Shown here in pieces: positions 18,187-26,907 of a DNA stretch of 64,000 bases (the first letter of the stretch is position 1; each line of letters begins with the position of its first letter). Source of the stretch: an uncultured Eubacteriales bacterium (GTDB taxonomy: Bacteria > Bacillota > Clostridia > Christensenellales > UBA1242); contig CAPRTS010000001.1 of assembly GCA_948695535.1 (NCBI GenBank), positions 124,001-188,000 on the forward strand. The letters run 5' to 3'. The notes below the pieces were generated by a model. It searched no databases and had not been told where the DNA came from. It saw only the letters and a list, made by a program, of their open reading frames with translations. The translations under genes and the position numbers were made by a program.

Positions 18187-18510
18187 ATGCAACCAATTAG
18201 TCATGACTTATTTAACATTGCGGGACGCTTGCGGCAAATCGACCCCGCTTATAGCCTGTATCGCAATGCCGAGCAAGATCGTTACGAAGTGTTTTGGCAT
18301 GGCAAATTGGCCTTTGTCGTCCCGTTCGATCGTCTGGACGAACGCACCTTGGTGTACGCCAAAAAAACTAGACGCGAAAACGCTGACGAACTCGAACGGG
18401 AAATTGACGAAGGTAATGCGGCCATTGCACAAGCGCAGGCCCGTACCTTGCAAAAAATGAAAGATCAAATAAAGGATTATGTGCAATATGATTTTGAAAG
18501 ATTTAATTAA
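18187..18510 (+). CDS. Phage cassette protein of unknown function
   Basis: 107 residues. The N-terminal half reads as a small alpha/beta domain (YSLYRNAEQDRYEVFWHGKLAFVVP), the C-terminal half as a charged helix (DELEREIDEGNAAIAQAQARTLQKMKDQ). Directly downstream of the capsid gene and overlapping the next gene by about 30 bp. No family recognised; a head-associated role is only inferred from position. Confidence 0.65.
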   Translation: MQPISHDLFNIAGRLRQIDPAYSLYRNAEQDRYEVFWHGKLAFVVPFDRLDERTLVYAKKTRRENADELEREIDEGNAAIAQAQARTLQKMKDQIKDYVQYDFERFN

Positions 18511-18820
18511 AAGTGCTAACGATATCTTAGGTTTACCAATTGATTGGGAAAACCACACGACTGATGATAATTATCGCCAACTGTTTGCCTGTGCGAAGTT
18601 GGTGCTGAACTCGGTAATGGGCATGTGGACCATGTCCGATTCGACCCGTATTAACGCCAGTGATTACCATTTAGATAATGCTACTTTGGTGTACGGCATT
18701 TTGGCTGAGTACGCTTTTGTCGCGGGTATGTTTAACGAATGGAAGGTATGGCAAGATAAATACCAAACTGGCTTATTGAAGGCAAAAAATGGTCGCTCGC
18801 ACGTTATTCCGGTTCAATAA
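18479..18820 (+). CDS. Putative head-tail connector/adaptor protein
   Basis: 113 residues (105-110 if ATG 18488 is used), mostly helical: LIKSANDILGLPI, YRQLFACAKLVLNSV, LVYGILAEYAFVAGMFNEWKVWQDKY. Small helical proteins after the capsid gene are commonly connector proteins (gp6/gp15-like, or P22 gp4-like adaptor). The AFVAGMFNEWKVWQDKY ending resembles such connectors. Overlaps both neighbours, so translation is coupled. Confidence 0.55.
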   Translation: MCNMILKDLIKSANDILGLPIDWENHTTDDNYRQLFACAKLVLNSVMGMWTMSDSTRINASDYHLDNATLVYGILAEYAFVAGMFNEWKVWQDKYQTGLLKAKNGRSHVIPVQ

Positions 18821-19643
18821 TACGCACAGTGTTCGTTTTAACTTGGACAGTTTCGCCTTGCCCGTGGCTGTCACTAAAAAGAAAAACACAATTTATGCGG
18901 ACTATATCAGTGGACTGTTAGGTACTAAACGCAAACTGCTGCCTGCACCCGCACCACTCGATAAACATGGTTACTTACACGTAGCCGCATGGAACGAATA
19001 TTTATTTGTTTCCGATGATCACGCGTTATATTACGGAAAGAGTAGTGAATTAGTTTTTCACCGTGCAGTAAATGGCTTTGTTTATCCACAGCAATTACTG
19101 GTAGCGAATGACCGATTATTTTTTATTTCATATGATCGTAAACGAGTAGTATACTCAGTGCCATTAAGTGGGGGCTGGCAGGAAGAGGCCTTGATGAGTG
19201 CGGGAATGTATATCCCCGAGGTTTACGGCAAATGTCGTCACCTGGCACTTTACCAAAACAAACTGTTGGTAGTATGCGATTACGGTTCCTTGACGGTAGA
19301 TAAACATTTGAATCTTCAACATTTGACCGATGACAGTGAGTCGTTAAGGACCAGCCTAGCGGCGGGGAATGATCCCGAGTGGCGTAGTGACTGGTTTACT
19401 TTGGGGTACGCGACGGACACGCAAAGCCTACGGGAAGTGTTTTTGAAAACTAACGTACCACTAAGCATGGTGGTGGAGTCTAATCGTACCCAACGCACGA
19501 TCCCCGTTGTTGCCAGCAGCAAAGTGCAAAAAATTAAAACCAACTTGAATGGTGACCAGTTTAAAATCAGCCTGTACCCCAGTGGTGCCAACTGTAACAT
19601 ATCAAATTTGTCGGCGATTGTGACGTACGGGAAAAGGGGGTAA
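18789..19643 (+). CDS. Phage cassette protein, predicted beta-rich, unknown function
   Basis: 284 residues. Repeating strand-turn patterns with aromatic blades (LHVAAWNEYLFVSDDHALYYG, QQLLVANDRLFFISYDRKRVVYSV, HLALYQNKLLVVCDYGSLTV) suggest a beta-propeller-like domain, then a C-terminal beta domain. By order (after a possible gp4-like adaptor) it could be a tail hub or DNA-stabilisation protein comparable to P22 gp10, but this is inference. Starts 32 bp inside the preceding gene. Confidence 0.6.
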   Translation: MVARTLFRFNNTHSVRFNLDSFALPVAVTKKKNTIYADYISGLLGTKRKLLPAPAPLDKHGYLHVAAWNEYLFVSDDHALYYGKSSELVFHRAVNGFVYPQQLLVANDRLFFISYDRKRVVYSVPLSGGWQEEALMSAGMYIPEVYGKCRHLALYQNKLLVVCDYGSLTVDKHLNLQHLTDDSESLRTSLAAGNDPEWRSDWFTLGYATDTQSLREVFLKTNVPLSMVVESNRTQRTIPVVASSKVQKIKTNLNGDQFKISLYPSGANCNISNLSAIVTYGKRG

Positions 19644-19644
19644 G

Positions 19645-19899
19645 ATGTGGGAAGAAATTGTTAGCGTGGCGGTTAATTACGGGTTAATGTCAGCTTTATT
19701 TGTTGGCTTATTGATTTGGGTCTTACGTGACAGTAAAGCACGGGAAGCCAAGTACCAAGCCATGGTTAATAAACTGCATGACGCGTTATCCGTCGTTCAC
19801 GATATTCAAAAAGAAACCAAAGAAATCCACGCGCTGATTAAAAAGGAGGTAAGTGGCCAAGGTGAAAAAGTGGTTAAAAAAGATTTGGGCGGTAATTAA
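19645..19899 (+). CDS. BhlA/UviB-family holin-like protein
   Basis: 84 residues: one N-terminal membrane helix (YGLMSALFVGLLIWVL) followed by a charged helical tail (KAREAKYQAMVNKLHDALSVV). This is the BhlA/UviB pattern found at the lysis end of Firmicutes prophages and in bacteriocin export. Start 2 bp after the previous stop. No endolysin gene follows, which is unusual for a functional lysis module. Confidence 0.7.
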   Translation: MWEEIVSVAVNYGLMSALFVGLLIWVLRDSKAREAKYQAMVNKLHDALSVVHDIQKETKEIHALIKKEVSGQGEKVVKKDLGGN

Positions 19900-19969
19900 A
19901 CACCTGTTTAAGTGTGAACATTGTCAGCACGAAATAATGTCGGAACTTGGTGACGATAACGCTGATTAA
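19862..19969 (+). CDS. Small basic peptide with paired cysteines, overlapping the holin-like gene
   Basis: 35 codons from GTG 19862 (or 38 from GTG 19853), preceded by a perfect AAGGAGGT at 19843-19850 inside the holin-like gene. The product has a basic amphipathic N-terminus (KKWLKKIWAVIKHLF), then CEHCQHE and an acidic end. Both possible start spacings (2 or 11 bp) are suboptimal, so translation is plausible rather than certain. If made, it would be the last product of the phage cassette. Confidence 0.45.
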   Translation: MKKWLKKIWAVIKHLFKCEHCQHEIMSELGDDNAD

Positions 19970-19977
19970 ATAATAAA

Positions 19978-20006
19978 TTGCGTTATCGGGAAATAAGTGT
20001 TAACAT
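19978..20006 (+). promoter_or_regulatory. Promoter of pnp, leaderless start
   Basis: TTGCGT (19978-19983), 17 bp, TAACAT (20001-20006); ATG 20014 follows after 7 bp with no RBS. Confidence 0.6.
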
Positions 20007-20013
20007 AATGGTT

Positions 20014-22161
20014 ATGGAAAATAGTAAGAAATGGACAATTACTGTCGGTAATAAAACAGTAACAGTAGAAACCGGGGCTTTGTGCAGTTTGGCACACGGA
20101 ACGTGCTTGGTTTCTTGTGGTGACACGGTGATTATGGCTAATGTCACGATGGCGGAGCAACCACGGGAAGGTATTGATTTTTTCCCGCTAGGGGTTGACT
20201 TCCAAGAAAAATTGTATTCGGTAGGTAAAATCCCAGGCGGATTTACGCGACGTGAAGGACGGGGCGGCGACAAGGCAATTTTGACCAGTCGCTTGATTGA
20301 CCGTCCTTTGCGTCCTTTGTTTAATAAGGCTTTGCACAACGATGTCGCGGTAGTAGTGACCACTTTGTCGGTAGATCCCGATGTTGCACCCGAGCCGTTA
20401 GGTATGTTGGCGTCGTCAATCGCTTTGATGTTAAGTGATATCCCGTGGAACGGGCCAACGGGGGCAGTGCAAGTTGCCCGCGTGAATGGTAAATTTATTT
20501 GCAACCCCACAGCAGCCGAAGATGATGCCAGTGACTTACACCTGACGGTTAGCGGTACCAGTGAAGCGGTGTTAATGGTTGAAGCGGGTGCGCAAGAAGT
20601 GAACGAAGCCGATATGGTGGATGCAATAATGTTTGCTCACGAAGAAATTAAAAAACAATGCGAATTCCAAATTAACTTAGCTAAAAAAATCGGCAAAGAA
20701 AAACGAAAGGTGCAATTACACGTTGTTGACCCTGCATTAGAAGAACGAGTACGGGCTTTTGCAACCAGTTTTATTGAAACGGCCTTAAAAGAAACTGATA
20801 CCATTAAACGACGAGTGGAAGAAGATAAGGTGGCGGCAATTTTGGCGGACAATTTTGCTGATATTTGGGAAGAAAGCAAGGCCGATATTACGGAGATTGC
20901 TAACAAAATTAAAAAGGAAATCGTACGCGATAAAATTATTAACCAAGGCATTCGTCCCGACGGACGTGGTACCAAAGATATTCGTCCCATCTGGGTGGCG
21001 ACAGGAATGTTACCACGTACCCATGGTTCGGCAGTCTTTACTCGTGGCAATACCCAAGTTTTGAACGTTTGTACCTTGGGCATGTTGAGTGACGCCCAAA
21101 AGTTAGACGGTATTGATGACGAGGAGGCCAAACGTTATATGCACCAATACAACATGCCACCTTACGCGACCGGTGAAGCCCGTCAATTACGGGCACCTGG
21201 CCGTCGAGAAATAGGGCATGGTGCGTTAGCCGAAAGAGCCTTGTTACCAGTTTTGCCTAGTGAAGAAGAATTTCCGTACGCGATCCGTACGGTTAGTGAA
21301 GTGTTGTCCAGCAATGGCAGTTCATCGATGGCGTCAGTCTGTGGCAGTTCGTTATCACTAATGAATGCAGGGGTGCCGATTAAGGCGGCTGTCGCGGGCA
21401 TTGCGATGGGTTTAATAAAAGATACTGCCAGTGGCAAAGTGGCGGTATTGACCGATATCCAAGGTACGGAAGATTTCTACGGGGATATGGACTTTAAGGT
21501 GGCAGGTACCGAAAAAGGGATTACCGCTATTCAAATGGATATTAAAATCGCTGGTATTGATAAGGATATTATTACCACGGCTTTGGCGCAAGCTCGCGAA
21601 GGTCGTTTGAAAATCTTAAAGATTATGAATGCGGATACCAAAGTGCCGGCCGCTACGGTTTCGCCGTACGCTCCTAAAATTATTACTTTTAAAATTAATC
21701 CTGATAAAATTAAGGATGTCATCGGCAGTGGTGGTAAGGTTATCAATAAGATAATTGAACAAACGGGGGTTAAGATTGATATTGAGGATGACGGCAGTGT
21801 CTTTGTTGGCGGCACGGACGCTGCAATGGTTAATAAAGCTAAACAAATTATTGACGGCATTGTGATTGACCCCGAAGTTGGTCAAGTCTTTGACGGAACG
21901 GTGGTGCGCATTGCCGAGTTTGGTTGTTTCGTTAAACTAACTGAAAACTGGGAAGGTATGGTGCACATTTCAAAACTGGCTTGCGAACGGGTCAATAAAG
22001 TTGAAGATGTGGTTAAAATGGGCGACAAGATTAAAGTTAAGATCATTAAAATTGACGACAAAGGACGTATAGATTTGCAACGTATTGTGCCGGCTGGCGA
22101 AAGTACCGCCAAGGCAACGGCTAAACCCGCGGTTAAGCCAACAACTGCCCCAACGAAGTAA
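20014..22161 (+). CDS. pnp: Polyribonucleotide nucleotidyltransferase (PNPase)
   Basis: 715 residues. Two RNase PH-like domains (first with FFPLGVDFQEKLYSVGKIPGGF, second with GRGTKDIRPIWVATGMLPRTHGSA and TDIQGTEDFYGDMDFKVAGT), KH domain at about 561-615 (KIKDVIGSGGKVINKII) and S1 domain at about 622-690 (GTVVRIAEFGCFVKL). Degrades RNA 3'-5' by phosphorolysis. A short Ala/Thr/Pro/Lys tail ends the protein. Start 20014 preferred over ATG 20008 because the upstream promoter leaves no leader. The gene order pnp, ylxY-like, mlpA-like, spoIIIE resembles Bacillus. Confidence 0.96.
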   Translation: MENSKKWTITVGNKTVTVETGALCSLAHGTCLVSCGDTVIMANVTMAEQPREGIDFFPLGVDFQEKLYSVGKIPGGFTRREGRGGDKAILTSRLIDRPLRPLFNKALHNDVAVVVTTLSVDPDVAPEPLGMLASSIALMLSDIPWNGPTGAVQVARVNGKFICNPTAAEDDASDLHLTVSGTSEAVLMVEAGAQEVNEADMVDAIMFAHEEIKKQCEFQINLAKKIGKEKRKVQLHVVDPALEERVRAFATSFIETALKETDTIKRRVEEDKVAAILADNFADIWEESKADITEIANKIKKEIVRDKIINQGIRPDGRGTKDIRPIWVATGMLPRTHGSAVFTRGNTQVLNVCTLGMLSDAQKLDGIDDEEAKRYMHQYNMPPYATGEARQLRAPGRREIGHGALAERALLPVLPSEEEFPYAIRTVSEVLSSNGSSSMASVCGSSLSLMNAGVPIKAAVAGIAMGLIKDTASGKVAVLTDIQGTEDFYGDMDFKVAGTEKGITAIQMDIKIAGIDKDIITTALAQAREGRLKILKIMNADTKVPAATVSPYAPKIITFKINPDKIKDVIGSGGKVINKIIEQTGVKIDIEDDGSVFVGGTDAAMVNKAKQIIDGIVIDPEVGQVFDGTVVRIAEFGCFVKLTENWEGMVHISKLACERVNKVEDVVKMGDKIKVKIIKIDDKGRIDLQRIVPAGESTAKATAKPAVKPTTAPTK

Positions 22162-22837
22162 GTATTAAATCTCGTTCCAGAAAGTTGGTAATAATGGCGG
22201 CAAGACTTTGTAGGGTCGCCGAATTAGCGTGCAAAAAGATAATGTCACCGGCTTGGGTATTGTGGGTAGCGTAGGCTTGAACCAAGTTACTGTCCGCCGT
22301 AGTCCAGTCAATACTGACGGGGCGATCGGTGGGCAAAACGGTGCGGTAACCTAAACTTTCCGCCATGGCCAAGGTGTTTTTGTTAAACAATCCGTTGGGT
22401 GGGGTAAAAAAAGTCGGGGCTTGTCCGGATAAATTGGACAACAATGTGCCCCCCAAGGTTATTTCTTCGCTGATTAGGTTTTTGTCGGCAATGTTTAAGT
22501 TTTGGTGACTGAAACCATGATTACCAATTTCGCACTGTTCGGCCAAGGTATGCAAGGCGGCTAAGTTATTGGCTGCGGTGCTACCCGTAATGAAAAACGT
22601 AGCATTACTGTGGGCGTTGGTTAGTAAGGGGAGCATCGCCACGGCGCAATCAGCGGCGGTATCATTATCGATAATAATAGCCAGCGCTACGTATTGACCA
22701 TTGCGGTTGCCATTGTAAACGGGAGCCGTGACGCGCCAGTAAGTTTGGGCGACATTAAGGTTTAAGGCTAAAAAACTGATCACTAACAAAGTACAGCCGA
22801 TTAGGCTGTTGGTAATGATGGTGCGTTTGGTCGGCAT
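22133..22837 (-). CDS. YlxY-like polysaccharide deacetylase (NodB/CE4), altered active site
   Basis: 234 residues with an N-terminal signal anchor. The NodB fold is recognisable: NHGFSHQN (metal-binding His pair), FFTPPNG (usually RPPxG) and IIFLHAN (usually LLHD). The first motif, normally TFDDG, reads IIDND, and the catalytic Arg of motif 3 and Asp of motif 5 are replaced, so activity is doubtful. It may bind or modify peptidoglycan poorly, or act as a non-catalytic protein. In Bacillus ylxY lies between pnp and mlpA; here it is inverted and its end overlaps pnp by 29 bp. Confidence 0.75.
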   Translation of the reverse strand: MPTKRTIITNSLIGCTLLVISFLALNLNVAQTYWRVTAPVYNGNRNGQYVALAIIIDNDTAADCAVAMLPLLTNAHSNATFFITGSTAANNLAALHTLAEQCEIGNHGFSHQNLNIADKNLISEEITLGGTLLSNLSGQAPTFFTPPNGLFNKNTLAMAESLGYRTVLPTDRPVSIDWTTADSNLVQAYATHNTQAGDIIFLHANSATLQSLAAIITNFLERDLILTSLGQLLA

Positions 22838-22855
22838 ATTTAATAATATTATGAA

Positions 22856-22884
22856 TTGATAATTTATATGATTTACGGTATGCT
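22856..22884 (+). promoter_or_regulatory. Promoter of the M16 peptidase gene, leaderless start
   Basis: TTGATA (22856-22861), 17 bp, TATGCT (22879-22884); ATG at 22891 follows after 6 bp. Confidence 0.65.
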
Positions 22885-22890
22885 ATTACT

Positions 22891-24126
22891 ATGGAAGCAA
22901 TTATTAAACAATACGACAATGGTTTGCGGTTAGTGGTGCAACCCATGCCGAATTACCAAAGTGTGGCCTTAAATGTCCAAGTCATGGTGGGCAGTGGTGA
23001 CGAACTGCCGAACGAACAAGGTTTATCGCACTTTTGTGAACATATGTTGTTTAAGGGGACAAAACGTCGTACTGGGCAACAAATCATTGACGAACTGTCA
23101 ATGTTGAGTGTGGATTACAACGCGTGGACCAGTGAAGCCGCGACTTGCTACCACACCAAAGGCGTGGCGGATAATTTAGAACAGTGTGTGGATATCTTGT
23201 CCGATATGTACTTTAATTTGCAATTCACCACCGCTGATTTTGACAAAGAGGGTGATGTTATTGTGCAAGAGATAGCAATGCACGAAGATCGCCCGACTTC
23301 GGTATTGTATGACCAATTAAACAGTACTTTTTTCCGCGGTACCAAATACGAACACCCAGTGATTGGTTTTGCCAAGGCGATTAAGCAATACCGGCCAGAT
23401 GATATTTATCAATACATTAAAAAACATTATATTGCGCCGAATACCATTATTGCCATGGCGGGTAACGTAACGGTGGAACGCGCCGAAGCCTTAGTGGCAA
23501 AGTATTTTTTGCCGTTTTACCCCACGGAAAAAAATCAACCCAAAATGCGAACTAACATTCCGGCCATCGTGCCAACATCACGCCAAGTTCAAAAGAAAAA
23601 AGACACGGAACAACAACACGTGGCGTTGGTTTTCCCCGTCTGCAACCAATTTGCTGATGACCGTTATCCTTTGGCTTTGTTAGCGTTAATTTTCGGTGGC
23701 GACATGAGCAGTCGTTTGTTTATTAACGTCCGCGAAAAGTTGGGCTTGGTTTATTCGGTACATGCCGAAATTGAATTTTGCGATATAGGTGGCTACTTCG
23801 CCGTTGTTTTTTCATGTACCCCTAAAAATACTACCAAGGTTATTGAAGTGGTTGGCCGTGAAATTGCTAAGTTGCGGGCAGAGGGGGTGACGGACACTGA
23901 GTTGACGAAAGCCCGTAATTTCCGCCACGTTAACAAGTTGTTCCAAAGCGAAAGCACGGTGGCTGTGAACAGTGATAATACTGACCAGGTAATGGAATAC
24001 GGACGGATTGACAGTACTGCCGATTACTTGCGTAAAATTGATCAAATTACAGTTGCTGATCTGCAAACAGTGATTGACAAGTACTTGCGTTTAGATCGTA
24101 TGTCAACCGTAATGGTCGGCAAATAA
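22891..24126 (+). CDS. M16 family zinc peptidase (MlpA/YmxG-like)
   Basis: 411 residues. The inverted zinc motif HFCEH (HxxEH) with downstream Glu lies near residue 48, followed by LFKGTKRRTGQQI; the C-terminal half has the paired M16 domain with RLFINVREKLGLVYSV. Members cleave small peptides or act in processing; in Bacillus the homologue lies just after pnp-ylxY. No signal peptide, so cytoplasmic. Confidence 0.9.
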   Translation: MEAIIKQYDNGLRLVVQPMPNYQSVALNVQVMVGSGDELPNEQGLSHFCEHMLFKGTKRRTGQQIIDELSMLSVDYNAWTSEAATCYHTKGVADNLEQCVDILSDMYFNLQFTTADFDKEGDVIVQEIAMHEDRPTSVLYDQLNSTFFRGTKYEHPVIGFAKAIKQYRPDDIYQYIKKHYIAPNTIIAMAGNVTVERAEALVAKYFLPFYPTEKNQPKMRTNIPAIVPTSRQVQKKKDTEQQHVALVFPVCNQFADDRYPLALLALIFGGDMSSRLFINVREKLGLVYSVHAEIEFCDIGGYFAVVFSCTPKNTTKVIEVVGREIAKLRAEGVTDTELTKARNFRHVNKLFQSESTVAVNSDNTDQVMEYGRIDSTADYLRKIDQITVADLQTVIDKYLRLDRMSTVMVGK

Positions 24127-24129
24127 TAT

Positions 24130-24158
24130 TTTACTAAAACCTTAAATTTGTTTATAAT
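24130..24158 (+). promoter_or_regulatory. Promoter of spoIIIE/ftsK, leaderless start
   Basis: TTTACT (24130-24135), 17 bp, TATAAT (24153-24158). ATG 24167 follows after 8 bp; ATG 24161 would precede the transcription start. Confidence 0.7.
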
Positions 24159-24166
24159 TTATGGTA

Positions 24167-26893
24167 ATGGATGGTATTATCCACAGGACGAAAAAACCGA
24201 ACGCCAAACGTCCGTTTCCATGGGGAGACGTTATTATTTGGTTGGCGGGAATTTTCGCGTTACTGGTCTTGTTTCGTGCGCTAGGCCCAGTTTCCGATTT
24301 CTTATACGGAATCATGGGGGTGTATATTTTTACTGTTTTTGTTTTAATCGCTTTGTTTGGCTTTGCGGTAAAAACGGGTAAACGGATTAAGGTTAATCGT
24401 CAGTACTTAATTGGTTCGTTGTTAATGATTCTGTCGTTTTTTATCGCCCTACACGTGGGCTTTACGCAAGCGGTGATTCAAGGCGGCAAAAGTGCCTACT
24501 TCGGGGAGTATTTAGCGTATTGTTTTGATGCCCACCCAATAACCCCGGGCGGAGTTTTATTTGCCTTACCAGCTTACTTGTTAATGGTCATTGCGGGAAC
24601 GATCGGATCGTATTTATTGTTGTCCGTTTTCTTTATCGTTGGTTTGGTTCTGGTCATTAATTGTGCAATAAGCCGGCATAACGAAAAGCGAATTTTGACC
24701 ATGACCGATAAACCCGAAAAGGAAAATAAACCGGCGATCGATTTTGATACCCAAGCGGCAGAATTGTACGAAAAATTGCAAACGACTAACAAGGAATTGA
24801 TGCGTGAAAATCGTCATCGTTTGGAAAAACGCAAAAGTTTGTTGGGACTGGGGGCAGTAAATAACAGTACTGCGAGTAAAACCACTCCTGCATCACCCGT
24901 GCCGTTAAACGAACTGACGACGCCTGAGGGAATTAACCAGGCATCGGTTGCCGAGGCTACCGCCTTGATGAACGGACTGAAAATGTATAATGACGGCAAA
25001 GTTATTCCGTGGCAAGGTATCGACAGTACGGCGTGGTCAGCCGTTAACCCCGTAGTGCCGACACCACCCGTAGTGCCGACACCACCCGTGATGCCGACGC
25101 TGAACACGTCCCCGATTGTCAGTATGCCCAGTTTGAACAATGCTGCAAACCCGCTGAATGTTGCACAACAGCCGTCGCTGGCGACTAATGGTAGCCGTTG
25201 GGAACAACCTAACGGTATGCAGTGGCAAGGGGCAAATAGCACTTGGACGCCACCCGCAAACCCGGTAAGCAACCCTAATACCGGTGTAAACTTTGGGGCA
25301 ACGGTTAATCCCGTTTCTAGTCGTCGTAAAAATTCAACCGTCTTGCAAAATATCAGCAATCAAACCCAATTGCCTATTGATTCACCGCCGGCAACACCGG
25401 CTGAGAATACGTTTAAAAACAAGCGTTACGTTAAGCCGTCGCTGGATCTAATCCATACTCAAAGTATGGACCTATCGCAATTTAATGCAGAGGCCAGCGA
25501 AAAGGAAACCAAGTTGAACGAGTTATTTGCTCAATACCATGTGCAGGCTAGGGTGCACAGTTTTAACGTGGCTCCGGCGGTAACGCGTTTTGAAATTGTC
25601 CCCGAAGCGGGAACGCGGGTTTCGCAAATTGCTAATTTGCGGGAAGATATGAACTTTGTTTTGAAAACTAATAACACGCGTATGGAAAGCCCTATTGAGG
25701 GGAAAAATGCGATTGGTATTGAAGTACCTAACCGCAGCATTGGCACGGTGTCGATTAAGGATTTGTTAGGTTCACGTGAGTTCATTAATCACCCCAGCCC
25801 CTTAGCTATTTGTGTTGGTAAAAACATTAACGACGAACCCGTCATTGCCGATTTGGCCGAGATGCCACACTTACTGGTTGCCGGTACCACCGGTTCGGGT
25901 AAGTCAGTTTGTATTAACACTATTTTAACCAGCTTGATTTACAAAACCAGCCCCGAAGAATTGAAGTTATTATTGATTGACATGAAAGGCGGGGTTGAAT
26001 TGGGTATGTATAACGGGTTGCCCCATATGTTGGTGGAAAGGTGTATTAGTAATGTGACACATGCGGTTAATGCTTTCAAGTGGTTAATCAAGGAAATGGA
26101 TCACCGTTACGATTTGTTACAAGGTCAGCACGTCAACAATATCGCTTTATACCAGGCTTTACCCGCCTATAAAGAAGGGCAAATTCCGGCGATGCCATAC
26201 ATTGTGATGGTAGTGGACGAAACAGCTGATTTGATGTCGCGTAATAAAAAAGAAGTGGAAGATTGTATCCAAAACTTAGCACAAAAGTCACGTGCCGCAG
26301 GTATTCATATTGTGTTGGCAACGCAACGTCCTAGCGTCGACGTTATCAGTGGTGTAATTAAGGCCAACATTGGTACGCGTATTGCTTTCCGGGTATTGAG
26401 TGGTGTTGATAGTCGTACCATTCTGGATTCGGTCGGAGCGGAAACCTTAATGGGACGGGGTGATATGTTGTTCATGACGGCAAAAGGAGTAGAACGGGTA
26501 CAAGGTTGCTACTTAGCCAATGATGAATTACACCGCATCGTTGGGGTTGTGCGCGAAAAGAACGAAGCCGACTTTAACTTAGAACTGGAAGATATTATTT
26601 TGAATGGTATCCCCGAAGGCAGTGCAACCAGTTTTGATGATGATGGTGGCGGAGTTAGTGAACAAGATCCGAAATTGGTGGCTGTTTTGCGTTATGCCGT
26701 GCGGGAAAATAACGTTCGTCAAACCTTGTCGATTTCGGAAATCCAGCGTAAGTTTTCGGTTGGCTTTGGTCGTGCGGGGCGCATAATGGATCAATTGGAA
26801 CAAAAAGGTTTTGTTGGGGCAGACTTCGGCAACGGTAAACCACGGGAAGTGTTGGTAACTCGTGATCAAGTTGCGGAACTGTACGGATTATAG
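24167..26893 (+). CDS. spoIIIE: DNA translocase SpoIIIE/FtsK
   Basis: 908 residues. Four N-terminal membrane helices, a long Pro/Asn/Val-rich linker (about 210-440), the alpha/beta motor with Walker A GTTGSGKS (about 573-580) and Walker B IVMVVDETADLM, and a C-terminal gamma winged-helix domain (LSISEIQRKFSVGFGRAGRIMDQLE) that reads DNA polarity sequences. It pumps chromosome through the septum during division or sporulation. An 18-bp tandem repeat lies in the linker. In Bacillus spoIIIE is also near mlpA. Confidence 0.95.
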   Translation: MDGIIHRTKKPNAKRPFPWGDVIIWLAGIFALLVLFRALGPVSDFLYGIMGVYIFTVFVLIALFGFAVKTGKRIKVNRQYLIGSLLMILSFFIALHVGFTQAVIQGGKSAYFGEYLAYCFDAHPITPGGVLFALPAYLLMVIAGTIGSYLLLSVFFIVGLVLVINCAISRHNEKRILTMTDKPEKENKPAIDFDTQAAELYEKLQTTNKELMRENRHRLEKRKSLLGLGAVNNSTASKTTPASPVPLNELTTPEGINQASVAEATALMNGLKMYNDGKVIPWQGIDSTAWSAVNPVVPTPPVVPTPPVMPTLNTSPIVSMPSLNNAANPLNVAQQPSLATNGSRWEQPNGMQWQGANSTWTPPANPVSNPNTGVNFGATVNPVSSRRKNSTVLQNISNQTQLPIDSPPATPAENTFKNKRYVKPSLDLIHTQSMDLSQFNAEASEKETKLNELFAQYHVQARVHSFNVAPAVTRFEIVPEAGTRVSQIANLREDMNFVLKTNNTRMESPIEGKNAIGIEVPNRSIGTVSIKDLLGSREFINHPSPLAICVGKNINDEPVIADLAEMPHLLVAGTTGSGKSVCINTILTSLIYKTSPEELKLLLIDMKGGVELGMYNGLPHMLVERCISNVTHAVNAFKWLIKEMDHRYDLLQGQHVNNIALYQALPAYKEGQIPAMPYIVMVVDETADLMSRNKKEVEDCIQNLAQKSRAAGIHIVLATQRPSVDVISGVIKANIGTRIAFRVLSGVDSRTILDSVGAETLMGRGDMLFMTAKGVERVQGCYLANDELHRIVGVVREKNEADFNLELEDIILNGIPEGSATSFDDDGGGVSEQDPKLVAVLRYAVRENNVRQTLSISEIQRKFSVGFGRAGRIMDQLEQKGFVGADFGNGKPREVLVTRDQVAELYGL
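25050..25099 (+). repeat. 18-bp tandem repeat in the spoIIIE linker
   Basis: About 2.7 copies of a unit reading CCCGTAGTGCCGACACCA, encoding VVPTPP repeats. In frame, so copy-number change would only alter linker length. Confidence 0.8.
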
Positions 26894-26899
26894 TAAACT
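26871..26899 (+). promoter_or_regulatory. Possible promoter of valS, leaderless start
   Basis: TTGCGG (26871-26876), 17 bp, TAAACT (26894-26899), 8 bp before ATG 26908. It lies in the 3' end of spoIIIE. No T-box leader can exist between it and the gene. Confidence 0.45.
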
Positions 26900-26907
26900 G
26901 GTGAACG

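Noticed and set aside
14105..19969. Complete inducible prophage
   Set aside because: No integrase, repressor, replication, tail or endolysin genes and no flanking direct repeats were seen.
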